Assembly: GCA_000727475.1 (NCBI GenBank)
Contig: KL647288.1
Span: forward strand, 8,087,414-8,151,413
Source: Sarcocystis neurona
Taxonomy: Eukaryota; Apicomplexa; Conoidasida; Eucoccidiorida; Sarcocystidae
Direction: 5' to 3'
Length of the DNA: 64,000 nucleotides
In this document: positions 13,464-23,134 of the stretch, piece by piece
How the letters are laid out: the number at the start of each line of letters is the position of its first letter
How positions within the stretch are numbered: position 1 is the first letter of the stretch
Notes under the pieces: model-generated
The model's input: the letters and a program-made list of their open reading frames with translations, nothing else
Told to the model about the DNA's origin: nothing
Database searches by the model: none
Translations under genes and position numbers: made by a program

Positions 13464-13635
13464 ATTTGTACATGTGTGTACAGGTGTATCGTTTGTGTCT
13501 GTATATATACATAAATATGTATGTATGTGTGACCATGTGTGTGTACACCTGTATCGTTTGTGTCTGTATCTATACCTGCATATATATATATATATGTACA
13601 CGTGTGTGTATACCCCTGTGTCTTTCGTATCTGGA
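13464..13635. repeat. Three diverged tandem units of about 65 bp
   Basis: The phrase TGTGTACACCTGTATCGTTT and its variants recurs near 13475, 13542 and 13605, each time followed by TGTGTCTGTATATATAC-like sequence. Spacing is about 65 bp. Confidence 0.7.
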
Positions 13636-13862
13636 CGCGTCACCCGTACATATTTGTATCGGGGTATGTCTGTGCTTGTGTGGAGGAGCGTGTGGGAAGC
13701 CTGTGCTACGACGAAGGCGTTCTGCAGTATAGACAGAGAGCTCCTTCTGCCGCAGTGTGTAGCTCAGCGTACGTAGAAAGATGGACGCATAGCGCGCTGC
13801 ATATATATGCGGATGCTGCACGTGTAGGTAATGTGGATTGAGTTCTGCTTGCTCTCCGCGCT

Positions 13863-14045
13863 CGGGAAGATATCCAAATCGTTTCCTGCGTCTACGGGAA
13901 GATACGTACATATATGTGTGTAGTGTTCTACGTGTACGGGAAGATATATAGATAGCGTTCGACGTCTTAGGGAGGGTATATAAATGATTTCCGACATCTA
14001 CGGGAAGGTAATTAAGTTCTACGTGTAGGGGATTATATATAAATG
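13863..14045. repeat. About 32-bp diverged tandem repeat, six copies
   Basis: The core CTACGGGAAGATATATA (with variants CTCGGGAAG and TTAGGGAGG), followed by TCGTTTCCGACGT-like sequence, begins at 13863, 13895, 13937, 13969, 14001 and 14027. Most spacings are 32 bp. It lies wholly within intron 1. Confidence 0.7.
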
Positions 14046-14293
14046 GCGTCTCGGGTGTTTTGTCGACGTGAAATTGCGAATGTCGGTGTGCGTCGGTGGA
14101 GGGAGTTGTACACACGTGTGTGTCCCCAAGCTTGTCGTGTGTGTCGAAGCACGTCGTCCGTGGGGGCCTCTCTTTTGTTGTATGAGCCAGTGGTGCGGCG
14201 CGTGCAGCTGCCTGCCTGCGTGCCAAGACGTGCGGGCACGCGCGAACACACGGCAGCAAGCTGGCTTTCCTCTGCTCACACACATGTGCACAG

Positions 14294-14556
14294 AGACGTG
14301 CTGAGGGCTCTCAACTACCTTCACGGCGCCGAGGACGTGCAGCAGCAGGTGGAGCAGCCGGACGCAGCTGGTCACCCAGCAGCAGCGCCCAGCCACGTGG
14401 ACGCAGCAGGTGGCACCGAGGCCACTGGAGCAGCAGCTGCGCTGACGAGCAGCAGCAGTCCACCCGTGCGGCGCATGCACCGCGACATGAAAGCTTCAAA
14501 TATTCTCCTTGCTGCTGACGGAAGAGCGAAGCTCATCGACTTCGGTATCTGCGCAG
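14294..14556 (+). CDS. STE20-like protein kinase, exon 2 (catalytic loop and DFG)
   Basis: The exon starts after GCACAG in phase 2 and ends at a strong GCAG/GTGTCT donor in phase 1. It reads DVLRALNYLHG, then about 45 low-complexity residues, then the catalytic loop HRDMKASNILL (Asp near residue 4013, Asn present) and the magnesium-binding LIDFG (Asp near residue 4031). HRDMKASN resembles the HRDIKAAN of Ste20/MST kinases. All catalytic residues expected of an active kinase are present. The insert before HRD lies in the alpha-E to catalytic-loop turn, a place that tolerates insertions. Confidence 0.92.
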
Positions 14557-14572
14557 GTGTCTCGGGTAGGGC

Positions 14573-14761
14573 CCGTCTCTCTCTCAGTCTCTCCCCCCGT
14601 CTCTCTCCGGACATTTCCGTTGAAGCGTGGGCCCTCGACGGGTCTCTCATCCTCTCCCCGTCTCCGTCTCTCTCCGTTTCTTTTTCGCTCTCCTTCTCGT
14701 CCCCTCCTCTCTTCTTCTCTCTATCCTCCTCTCGTTTCCCTTCTCTCGCTTTCTCTCTGTA
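14573..14761. repeat. Long pyrimidine tract (potential H-DNA)
   Basis: The plus strand here is almost only C and T. The densest part, about 14640-14760, has only a handful of purines in 120 bases. It starts some 15 bases after the intron 2 donor. Such homopurine-homopyrimidine tracts can form triplex DNA. Confidence 0.75.
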
Positions 14762-16045
14762 CATATGCACGTGTTTTTTTCTGTACCTGAGGGTCTTCTT
14801 GTGTCGTCCCCTGGCTGCAGCCGTAGATGTCTGCAAGCACGCATGGGTCTGGACAGACAGGTGGAGACACACGTCGGTCTCCACAGCTGCCTCATTTTTG
14901 CAGTTCAAGCCAAGTCTGCCAATCTCTGTAAATTCCAAGTGTAGGTATCTGTGTGTTTGTTGTGGCTGTGTGTCTGAAGGCAAAGAGAAATATCTGCAGA
15001 CGACGGGGTGGATGCTTCGATTGCGCATATATTCGTACCCATAAACACACGCATGTACACAGGGGGGATGAGGAGGTAGCCGCTGCTGCGTCCAGCTTAA
15101 ATCCTCCGCCTACATCCCACCGATCTATGACGTGTGACTGCTGAGGGGCTGCGTGCCTCGGGTAGGCCGACGTTTTGAGTGCTTTATCTAGGAGAAGCGA
15201 AGTCGCCGCTAGGGAGGGCCTGATGAGCTCCTGTTCATGTCTCTAGGCAAAGAACAAGATGGCACGAAGTTGAGCAACTTGCCTGGCATGGAGGATAGTG
15301 TCTGGAGAGGTTCTTGTGTGTGTATGTGACCCTCGCCAAGCGCCGTCTTTTCCTAGCCAGCGCCCTTTTAATATGTGCTTCCGTCTATATACAACGGACT
15401 GGAGTAGTCTTTGTTAAATGTGCAGCCTGGAGAGCTAGTCCGACTACTCGCGTGAAGCGCACATTCACACGGCGTCGGGTGGGACTGGTGGCTTCACCGG
15501 CGAGAGAGACGCGCGTTGGCGTCCTGCTGCTTGCTCTGCGCAGACGTTGTCCACACCTGTTTCTTTCAGATTTCTCCTGTGTTTCACATTTAAGTCTCTG
15601 CTGATGACTTGTACGTATGTGAATATAGGAGCTCTCCGTGCAACGACACACACTTCCATTTCTGGCTGTGTGTTGGGCTGTGCCCGCCTTCGAGGCTGCA
15701 GCCACGTCCCTACGCATGCGCAGGTGTTCCTATGTGCTGGTCGGTATACACCAGAAGACAGGAGACGCTCGCATACGTGTCAGCGAGAAGAACGTCTGCG
15801 TGCTTCCTTTCTGTGGGGGTTCGTGTAGGTGTGTCTGCGCGTGTGCAGGCTTCTCTAGGGCGCCTGCCAAATTGACGTACGTGAAGAAAATGTGTGTAGA
15901 AGACGTGTGGACGCCATCGGGCCGGTAGTGAAAGAAAAAAAGGCCTGGGTTTGTGTGTAGGCGCGTCCCGTCCGCTGTTTGCCAGCAGTCAAGGAGAACT
16001 GGTAGACGTGTGTCGACGTCTGGACGGCACTGGGCCGTCTTCATA

Positions 16046-16198
16046 GGGAAGTCCGTAGATAGGGAGGTGTATCTACACCGCGTTGAAGGAGGACCAAATT
16101 CGTAGATGCGGCTATGTGCAGTTGTGTGGACGCACTTGGGAAGTCCGTAGATAGTTAAGTGTACGTACACCGCGTTGAAGGTGTACCAAATTGGTAGG
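16046..16198. repeat. 92-bp tandem duplication
   Basis: Two copies start with GGGAAGTCCGTAGATAG at 16046 and 16138, and continue through ACACCGCGTTGAAGG and ACCAAATT. The conserved 60 bases differ at only a few positions. Confidence 0.75.
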
Positions 16199-16403
16199 TG
16201 TGTAGCTGTGTGTAGGTGCGCAGACTCTGCCTGGGCTGGTAGATATGTGTAGACTCACGGCCACTGAGGAAGACTGCGACAGGTGTGTACACAGACCCCT
16301 CGGCATAAGCGCGTCGTCAGGGCCGGCACGCCAGCAGGCAGCAGCAAATAATTAGTTCTTCTCCTCTGCGCCCATCCGTGCACCTCTCTGTCTGTGCGTG
16401 TGC

Positions 16404-16474
16404 GTCTGTTTATATGTGTGTATGTGTGTGTGTGTGTGTGTATGTATGTAAGTATGTATGTATGTATGTATGTG

Positions 16475-16508
<34 letters not shown>

Positions 16509-16512
16509 TGTC
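16404..16512. repeat. GT and TGTA microsatellite
   Basis: A TG run passes into about 15 nearly perfect TATG/TGTA units. This is simple sequence within intron 2. Confidence 0.9.
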
Positions 16513-16670
16513 TGCAAGTCTGTCTAGCGAAGGGGTCACGCGCGTCACTGTCTCTCACTCCACACGTGCGTGGCCATAAATATATATATGTATATATATG
16601 TGTATATGTACGTATATAGCCCTTGTTCCATACCTCTGTTGTCGCACGCCTATATACCCACATATACACT

Positions 16671-16923
16671 TGTATGTGTCATATACCACTGTAGTCGCAC
16701 TCTCTCTCTTTATATATATATATATATATGTGGATTTGTCATATTACCACTGCAGACCTAGACGCCCAAAGGTGTGCGTGTATATGTATATATGTACACA
16801 TATGTATGTACATTTGTCATACACCAGTGTAGACCTACGCGCCCAAATGTGTGCACATATATATATATATATATGTTTATACATACATGTGTCATACCCC
16901 ACTGCAGAGCCACGCGCCCGTAC

Positions 16924-16954
<31 letters not shown>

Positions 16955-16962
16955 TATGTACG
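16671..16962. repeat. Diverged tandem repeat, unit of about 75 bp, four copies
   Basis: Copies start with TGTCATA, then a CCACTGTAGACC-like core and ACGCGCCCAAATGTGTGCAC, and end in a TA run. They begin near 16677, 16737, 16815 and 16890. Confidence 0.7.
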
Positions 16963-18357
16963 TGTGGGTGAGACGGTAGAAGCGACCAGTGCGTTGACGA
17001 TTGACGACGGGTGTAGCAGCTACCAGGTGCTTTTTTTTTGTTATATTTGTTCGGAGCCCGCAGAGGAGATCCACGCACGAATTTCTTGCATTTCCCGCTG
17101 CCGTAGACCACGGACACGGGAAGTGCATCTCTGTATGCGTATGTCTCCATATATATGTGTGTGTAGGTAGTTTGCGTCCACTACACAAGTGGTGCAAAGT
17201 CTTCTGCGTCCACGCAGGAGTACCTAAACACACAGGCACCCCCTGGAGCGTCCGTTGTACACGTACACACGTTTCTCCTCATACACGTGCATCTTCGACT
17301 TTTTTTGTCCTCATCTTCCCGGTCCTCACACGTAGCGAAGGCGGAAGTGCATTTCTGTCTGTGTGCGTGTACGTGTTTGTGTATGTATCTTTGTGTGTCC
17401 CTGTGTGTGCCTGCGTGTGTGTATGTGTCTATCGTACTGTCATACTTTTGTATGTCCCACACCCGCCTCGCCTGAGGTCCTGGTGTACGTGTCCTTGGTG
17501 TGCGTGTGTACATTGCCTGTGTTCGTATGTGGGGGGCAGTATAAAGAGACACACCGCCCCCGGCGGCACGTGGAGGGGAGGTGTCTTCTGGGCCACTGGG
17601 GAGGCCGTGCTGCTGCTCCTGCTTCGGGGGGCGGCTGTGGGACCGTGCTGCTGCTGATGCACGCCTGTCTTGTGCTGCTGTTGCTGCTGCTAGGACGTCT
17701 GCTGCTGCTGCGTGTCTGTGGGCGCGGGGACAAACGGTCGCTCTGGTGGTGCTGTTGCCGTTTTAAATTCGGTGCGAGAGGGTGACGCTGTTGCGACCGT
17801 GTGCTGCCTGTGAGTTGCGTCCTGCCGTGCGGCCTCCCTCCGTGTGCATTTCCTTGTTCTTTTCCCTTTCTCTGGCAGTGGGCGGAAGACGAGACTGTCT
17901 CTCGTTCCTTCTCGCGTACCGTACCACCAGCTGGGTGTAAGTGTCTGCGTGTCTGGCTGCGGATGGGGCGTCGTGCTGCTGCTCTAGCCGTGGTCACGGG
18001 CTACTGCAGTCGCCCGCGGCTGCGGATGGGGGACAGCGCGTTTCTGCTGACATATGTGCATGTATTGCTGTCAGCGCTGTTTTGCTGCTGCATGGTCCTT
18101 CCTGAGGCCTCGGTGCCTTCCGCCGCCACCGCGTCTCCTGCTACTGTTGCTGCTGCTGCTACACCTTGTTCGTGCTATTCCTGTTTTGAGAGGTGCTGCT
18201 CCCCGCCTTCCTGTTGCGACGTCTGCTGCAGCTGCTGCGCATGGGGCGGGCAGTACTGCGAGTGTCTGCACGTGGCTGCCGCTGCTGGTCCTTGTGACAG
18301 GTCTTCTCGTGAAGGCGCACATGTTGCGGCTGCATGCTGCTGCTGTTGGTGCTGTAG

Positions 18358-18584
18358 AATTTCCAGATGGTCTCTGCCACGAGTTTGTGGGGACGCCGCA
18401 GTGGATGGCCCCGGAGGTGGCTGCCTTGGGCTTGCAGCAGCGCCAGCCTTTCCGCACAGAGGCTGCTGCTGCTGTAGCGACTGCTGGGTATGACTGGCAC
18501 GCAGATATTTGGGCCCTTGGAATCACTGCGTATGAGGCAGCCACAGGCAGCCTTCCTTGGCCCCGCCGTCTCAAGCTAGAGGAG
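18358..18584 (+). CDS. STE20-like protein kinase, exon 3 (activation segment, APE, DIW)
   Basis: The exon starts after GCTGTAG. Its first two bases complete a Glu codon, giving DFGICAEFPDG. It then reads FVGTPQWMAPEV (Glu of APE near residue 4056) and, after a short Ala-rich insert, the subdomain IX segment DIWALGITAYEAATG (Asp near residue 4086). The GTPQWMAPEV motif and the DIW.LGIT.YE.A.G pattern are typical of STE20/GCK-type kinases and are the basis of the family call. The exon ends in phase 0 at GTACAT. Confidence 0.92.
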
Positions 18585-19824
18585 GTACATATTAACAGCT
18601 GTTTCTTTCTCCCCTGCTGCTGCTGCTTCTGCTGCTGCTGCCGCGTTCCTCTTGCTGCTGCATTTTCTCTAGCAGCTGCGGTTGCTGCTGCGTCTCGCTC
18701 TGGTTCTGCTGCAGCCGACGTTGCTGCTCCTGTAACTGTTGCTGGTGCGTCTCCCGCGTCCAGCTCTGCTGCTACTGTAACGTTCTTAACTATTTTAGCG
18801 CCTCACGTTGCTTCCGCTGCTTCGGCTTCATTGTCGCTGCCACTGCTGCTGCTGCTGCCGCTGCTTGTGCTCCAGCTGCTGCTGTTCTGTGGGTTGTGCT
18901 TCTCTTGCGGAACGTTCCGTGCAGCTTCCGTTTTACGTGTTGCGTCACCGTCGCCGGCTGCTTCCGCTCGTTCTGGTGTGTCCGCTTCGCTGCGGAGTTT
19001 CTGCTGCAGCTCCTGACGAGGGACCAGTCCTCCCCACACCTCGTGTTGCCGCTCGCGACTCTGGTGCATTTCTGGACTGAGTTGCCTGTCCTGTTTTGCT
19101 TTTTTCTGCAGTTGCTTCTCCGCTGCTGCTCCGGCTCAAGCTAATACTCTGGCTGTGCGTCCCTTCCCCCTGCGTCTCCTGCTGTTGCTGCTGCTGCTGT
19201 TGCGCTTGCTGCTGCTGCTGCGCCTGCTCTGACCATTCCCGGGTCAGGCAGGTAGGTGTACGAAGTCGCTGCCACGGCGTCTGTCGCATCTGCTGCTTCT
19301 TCGGACATTTTCCTAGTACGCCGCGGGAGGCGTTGCTGCTGCTGCACCTGCCGTCAACGCTGTGTACGTAGAATGGTCTGCTGCGACTGCAGTGTACAGA
19401 CAGACGCCTGTCTGATTTTCTGAGGTGCTGGACTGGTGCTGCTGCGAAGAGGCAGGAGGGTTGTGCGGAGAAGGTCTCCCTGTTCTGGAGGCTGGTGGTG
19501 CTGATGCGCGGGAAGCAGATGTCGCAGCACCTCCAAGAGCCGTACTTTGTTCTCAATGTGTATAGGTGGTTGCTGCTACTGCTGCTCCGTGAACGGCTTT
19601 GGCTCGTGCTACCGCAGCTGCGTCCCGGGGTGTTGAGACAGCATGACTGGCTTTGTTGAACTGCTGCCATCTTGCAGGCTGCTGCTGCTGCTAGAAATGC
19701 AGCTGTCTTAGGATGTGTATAGACGCTGCAGTGCTCCTGCGGGCGGTGTAGCGCTGCTGCTGTGTTGGCTTCAGCAGCGCAACACCGTAAAGCTGCTGTG
19801 TGTGTTTTGACCCCGCTGCTGCAG
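18585..19824 (+). other. Kinase gene intron 3 (CTG-rich)
   Basis: The intron runs from GTACAT to GCTGCAG, phase 0. It is packed with CTG/TGC-sense triplets throughout. The plus strand has no open frame with protein-like content except by repeat composition. Confidence 0.75.
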
Positions 19825-19937
19825 CTGCTTCGTTTGATAGTTGAGGGCCCGCCTCCACGCATCAATTTGAACGAGGGGTTCGAGAAGAACTTCTGCTTCT
19901 TCGTGGAGAAGTGCCTGCGGAAGGAGAGCTACAAGAG
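19825..19937 (+). CDS. STE20-like protein kinase, exon 4 (subdomain X)
   Basis: The exon is bounded by GCTGCAG and GTAAGC. It encodes LLRLIVEGPPPRINLNEG, then a FEKNFCFFVEKCLRKESYK segment. This matches the usual STE20 pattern LxxI.....PPR......FxxFvxxCLxKdPxkR. The last two bases (AG) form the start of the conserved subdomain XI Arg codon, finished by exon 5. A TAA lies just past the donor, so read-through would truncate the kinase. Confidence 0.9.
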
Positions 19938-21567
19938 GTAAGCCAGCAGCAGCAGCAGGAAGAAGAAGAAGAGGAGCAGCGTTTGCGCAAAACGTGAACC
20001 ACTACCAGCGTCAGCCGCAGCTGCGAAACACCCGCAGCGCTTGCAGCTACAGCAGCAGCAGCAACAGGGTAAAAAAGGAGCAGCGTCCGCAGGAAATTGA
20101 GAGGGACTCGAACACGGCATGCAGCAGCCCTGTCGCAGTCGGCTGTATGGTTGAAGAGGCATCGACTCCTCTAGAAAAGCACAGGGATACGGCGCAGCAA
20201 CAAAAAAAGTCAGCAGCAGCAGGACTCGTCGAAGAGCTCGTCCCCCTCCAGCTCGCACGGCAGCAGCGCTCTCGTCACGGAGACGTGCGGAGCAGGGAAA
20301 GGAACTACAAGAGAAGAAAAGCAGTGCAGCCAGGGAATCAGCTGCAGAAGCGAGCGCAGAGGCAGCGGAGAGACAACAGCAACACGGCGAGGACAGCGCG
20401 GAGCAGAAGCAGCAGGTGGTGGTGGAACAGAGCAGGAGAAGGAGCAGAAGTCGCCGATGCATGCAGATGCCGTCCCTCTCTGCCCCCCCCTTCCCCCGCC
20501 CTCCCTTCTCACGGAAGTTCTGCGTGGGGACGCGAGTGCAGCAGCGCAGCGGTCTGCTGCCGGAGCATGTTCTTTTGCTTCCCGCACCAGCGACTGGGGC
20601 ATCTTCCTTCCTTTTGCTGAAGACTCGGGGTCGAAAGGAAAAAAAACCGCACGTGTGTGTGTGACAGGGGCGCCGGCTAAGGAGCCCATGTGTCGAGCTG
20701 CTCTCCAGAGACTGATCAATTATCATGACCGCCATGAACCCGTGGCGGCCACCATCACACAAATAGTCTTGGTTGTGCTCATACATACGTTACAGTTCCT
20801 ATGCTAGGCGTTTGCAGTGTCTTCACATGTAGATATGTCTATCTACCTATCTCTCTGTCTTCCTCTCTGTATACATGTGCATCTGTGTACTGGTATTTGT
20901 ACGTATCAGTCACTAACGAGCTCCACGGCTATGTTGTCTACATATGCTCTATGTAGTAGTACTCAATCAAGCGAGGTACACCATGCGAGAGCCCCGGCAA
21001 GGGGGGCAGGGGGGCTAGCGGCATCTGCGTACGTGTGTGTGTGTGTGTATACGTGGGAGAGAGGACGTGGTTGTTAAGAGCCCCCCGCGGCAGCAGGGAG
21101 AGATAAGGAGGAGGGCTAGCTGCCCTGGAGCCTCCTCCGCAGCAGTAACAGCAGCACGGTGGCCACATGCAATTCTCAGCAATAGGGAGGCCGTACGGCT
21201 GTGTGGGGGTTCGCTGCGCTCAGTGAACAATATTCCACTGGAGATGTTCTCGGGTCTACGTCTGCTGGTTCACACACACTTGTACGAAGGGCACGTACGT
21301 ATATATGTATTATGTGTCGGCGGCGTGTTTGTGGTAGTGTGAAGGAGATGGTGAGGAGATTGAGGACGGCCGGCGGGCTCACATTGACCGTTTGTCGCTG
21401 CGGCTGCTGCAGCTCGGGCGGCCGGGGCGACTGCTGGCAGGCCGGGTGATGTGCGCGTGCTGCTGCTGGAAGTGCGGTAGCTGCCGCTGTCGTTGATAGA
21501 AAGACACGAGGATAACGGCGTCTGCTACCCCCGCAGCTGCTGTTGCGATGTGCTGTTGCTCTTGCAG
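19938..21567 (+). other. Kinase gene intron 4, with CAG-sense start and CTG-sense end
   Basis: The intron runs from GTAAGC to TTGCAG, phase 2 to phase 2. The first 520 bases are CAG-rich and look like exon sequence, but kinase continuity requires their removal. A 47-codon open segment near 20,668-20,805 also looks coding-like. The last 190 bases are CTG-rich. Confidence 0.75.
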
Positions 21568-21608
21568 GGGCACGGCTGCGGAATTATTACAACACCCGTT
21601 CTTCCTCA
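21568..21608 (+). CDS. STE20-like protein kinase, exon 5 (subdomain XI)
   Basis: This micro-exon of 41 nt lies between TTGCAG and a perfect GTAAGT donor. Its first base completes the conserved Arg (near residue 4150). It reads GTAAELLQHPFFL, the classic end of the kinase domain (TA.ELL.HPF). Phase 2 in and phase 1 out are both consistent with the neighbours. Confidence 0.9.
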
Positions 21609-23050
21609 GTAAGTTCTTGTCTGCTCTCGCTGCTTCGCGACGAGAGTCTCTGCTGCCTGACAGAGACTGCTCTGCGGCGTCTTCTTTGCTGCTGTTCTTT
21701 GAGCAAACAACAGCGATGCTGGTCTCTCCGAATAGCTGCTCCTATTCTGGGCGAGAGTGCCTCTGCTGCTGCGGCGGCTGCTGCTGCGGCAAGGCATGCT
21801 GCTGATGATCCTACAGACAGTCCTGTAGATCGCGCTGCTGTTGCTGCGCACAGGTTGCCTGTGTTCTCCACATTGCTGTGGAGAGTGCTGCTGTTGCAGA
21901 AGACGCCTGTCTGCGGAGGTAGCCGCCCGCGCCTTTGCTGGCGGTTTGACCAGGCATGTATTTTCAGGGCTGCTGCTGCTGCTGGAGAGGGTAACGGTGC
22001 ATCTGGGGAAGCTGCTGCTAGCTGTGTGCTGCTGCTGGGGTGACGACGCTGCTGCGGTCGCATAGGCATTGCTGCTGGTGCTCCTCCTCCCGCAGCGGAG
22101 GGAGGAATGCTGCTGTACAGGTTGCTGCAGGGTACGGAGTAGCTGCGCGTGCCGCACGGTGCTACTGCGGCAGACGTGACTGCTGCTGGAGACACACTGC
22201 TGCTCCTGCAGCAGACTTGTTGCTGCTCGTCCCTTCGGGATTATACTGCTAAGGCCGAACTGCCCTGTGACGCTGAGCAGGCTCCCGTCGCTGCACTTGT
22301 TACGAGTACTGCTGCAGCTGCTGTTTCGGCTGGTGACTGTCCTGGGCCTGGCACTGCTGATCCTACGATGTTGCTGTTGCTGCTGCTCCCGTAGTCGGTG
22401 TATGCTGCCGCTGCGGCGTCCCCGGTGGTGCTGTCGCTGTCGGTGCTGTCGCTGCAGGGGTCCCGCTGCTCCAGCAACTTGCTGCTGCGGACGCCGTGGA
22501 GGCTTCAGTTCTTGCCGTTGCCGCTAGTCTGTTTTGTGTCGGAGATGCTGCTTCAGCGCTTGCTGTTGTCGTTCCTCTTGCTACTGCTGCTGTTGCAGCT
22601 CCTCGGTGATGCTGCTCCTGCTGCATTTAACCGTCGTGGTTTGTTGCTGCTGTTGTGCTGCTGGTGCTCTCTCTGCGTGTGCTGTCTCGCTGTTACACCG
22701 ACGAGCCCCTGCATTTAGGAGCTGCCTCTGTAGCACTGCCTCCCCTGTTGTTGCAGCGGGTGCTGCTGCTGCCGCTGCACTTGCTAGCAGCGTTCGTGCT
22801 CGTGCCACTGTTCCAGCTACCCGTGCCGTTGCTGCCGCTTTTCCTGCTGCAGCAGCAGCTGCTAGTTACATCACTCCTGGAGCTGTTGCTGCTGCTCCTG
22901 TTACTGCTGCTGTCGCTATTGCTGCTGTCCTTACTGCTGCGCCGGTTACTACTGTTCCTGTTATTGCTGCGCATGTTACTACTGCGCCGGTTACTGTTCC
23001 TCCTGTTGCTGCGGCTCCTGTTCCTGCTGCTGCTGTTCCGGCTGTCGCAG
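21609..23050 (+). other. Kinase gene intron 5 (CTG-rich)
   Basis: The intron runs from GTAAGT to TGTCGCAG, phase 1 to phase 1. It is CTG/GCT-sense triplet sequence throughout, getting denser toward the acceptor. Confidence 0.6.
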
Positions 23051-23134
23051 AGTTTTGTGGTGGACGGTACCGGCGACCGACGTCGCACCTGGAGCTGCGG
23101 GAAGCCGTTGAAGTCGCCAACGGCCGCAGGAAAC
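23051..23134 (+). CDS. Kinase gene, probable exon 6 (C-terminal tail)
   Basis: The acceptor TGTCGCAG follows a CTG/pyrimidine zone, and phase 1 entry matches exon 5. The segment reads FCGGRYRRPTSHLELREAVE, then VANGRRK, and ends at a GTGCGT donor in phase 1. The charged helical composition looks coding. No motif identifies it. Alternative donors 4 and 25 bases downstream (GTGGCT, GTCTCT) give phase 2 and could lead to a coding-like segment near 24,010, so this boundary is tentative. Confidence 0.5.

Larger units (their letters stand above)
13135..14293 (+). other. Kinase gene intron 1
   Basis: The intron runs from GTAGGC to GCACAG and joins phase 2 to phase 2. Its sequence is AT/GT microsatellite for the first 500 bases, then two families of short tandem repeats listed separately. 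No coding signal is seen inside. Confidence 0.8.
14557..18357 (+). other. Kinase gene intron 2 (3.8 kb)
   Basis: The intron runs from GTGTCT to GCTGTAG and joins phase 1 to phase 1. In order it holds a pyrimidine-only tract, a non-repetitive mid-GC stretch (15.1-16.0 kb) in which I see no motif, a 92-bp duplication, TGTA microsatellite, a tandem repeat of about 75 bp, and from about 17.6 kb a CTG/TGC-rich zone up to the acceptor. Confidence 0.8.

Noticed and set aside
13140..13740. Open frames rich in Tyr, Ile, Val and His in AT/GT spacers (here and at 16.4-17.0, 23.2-23.9, 27.2-27.6, 44.9-45.4 and 56.5-57.5 kb)
   Set aside because: They are translations of TA/TG/CA microsatellites, open on both strands by composition only.
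15150..15300. Possible structured RNA or tRNA in the mid-GC part of intron 2
   Set aside because: No B-box-like GGTTCGANTCC, no cloverleaf pairing and no known RNA motif were seen.
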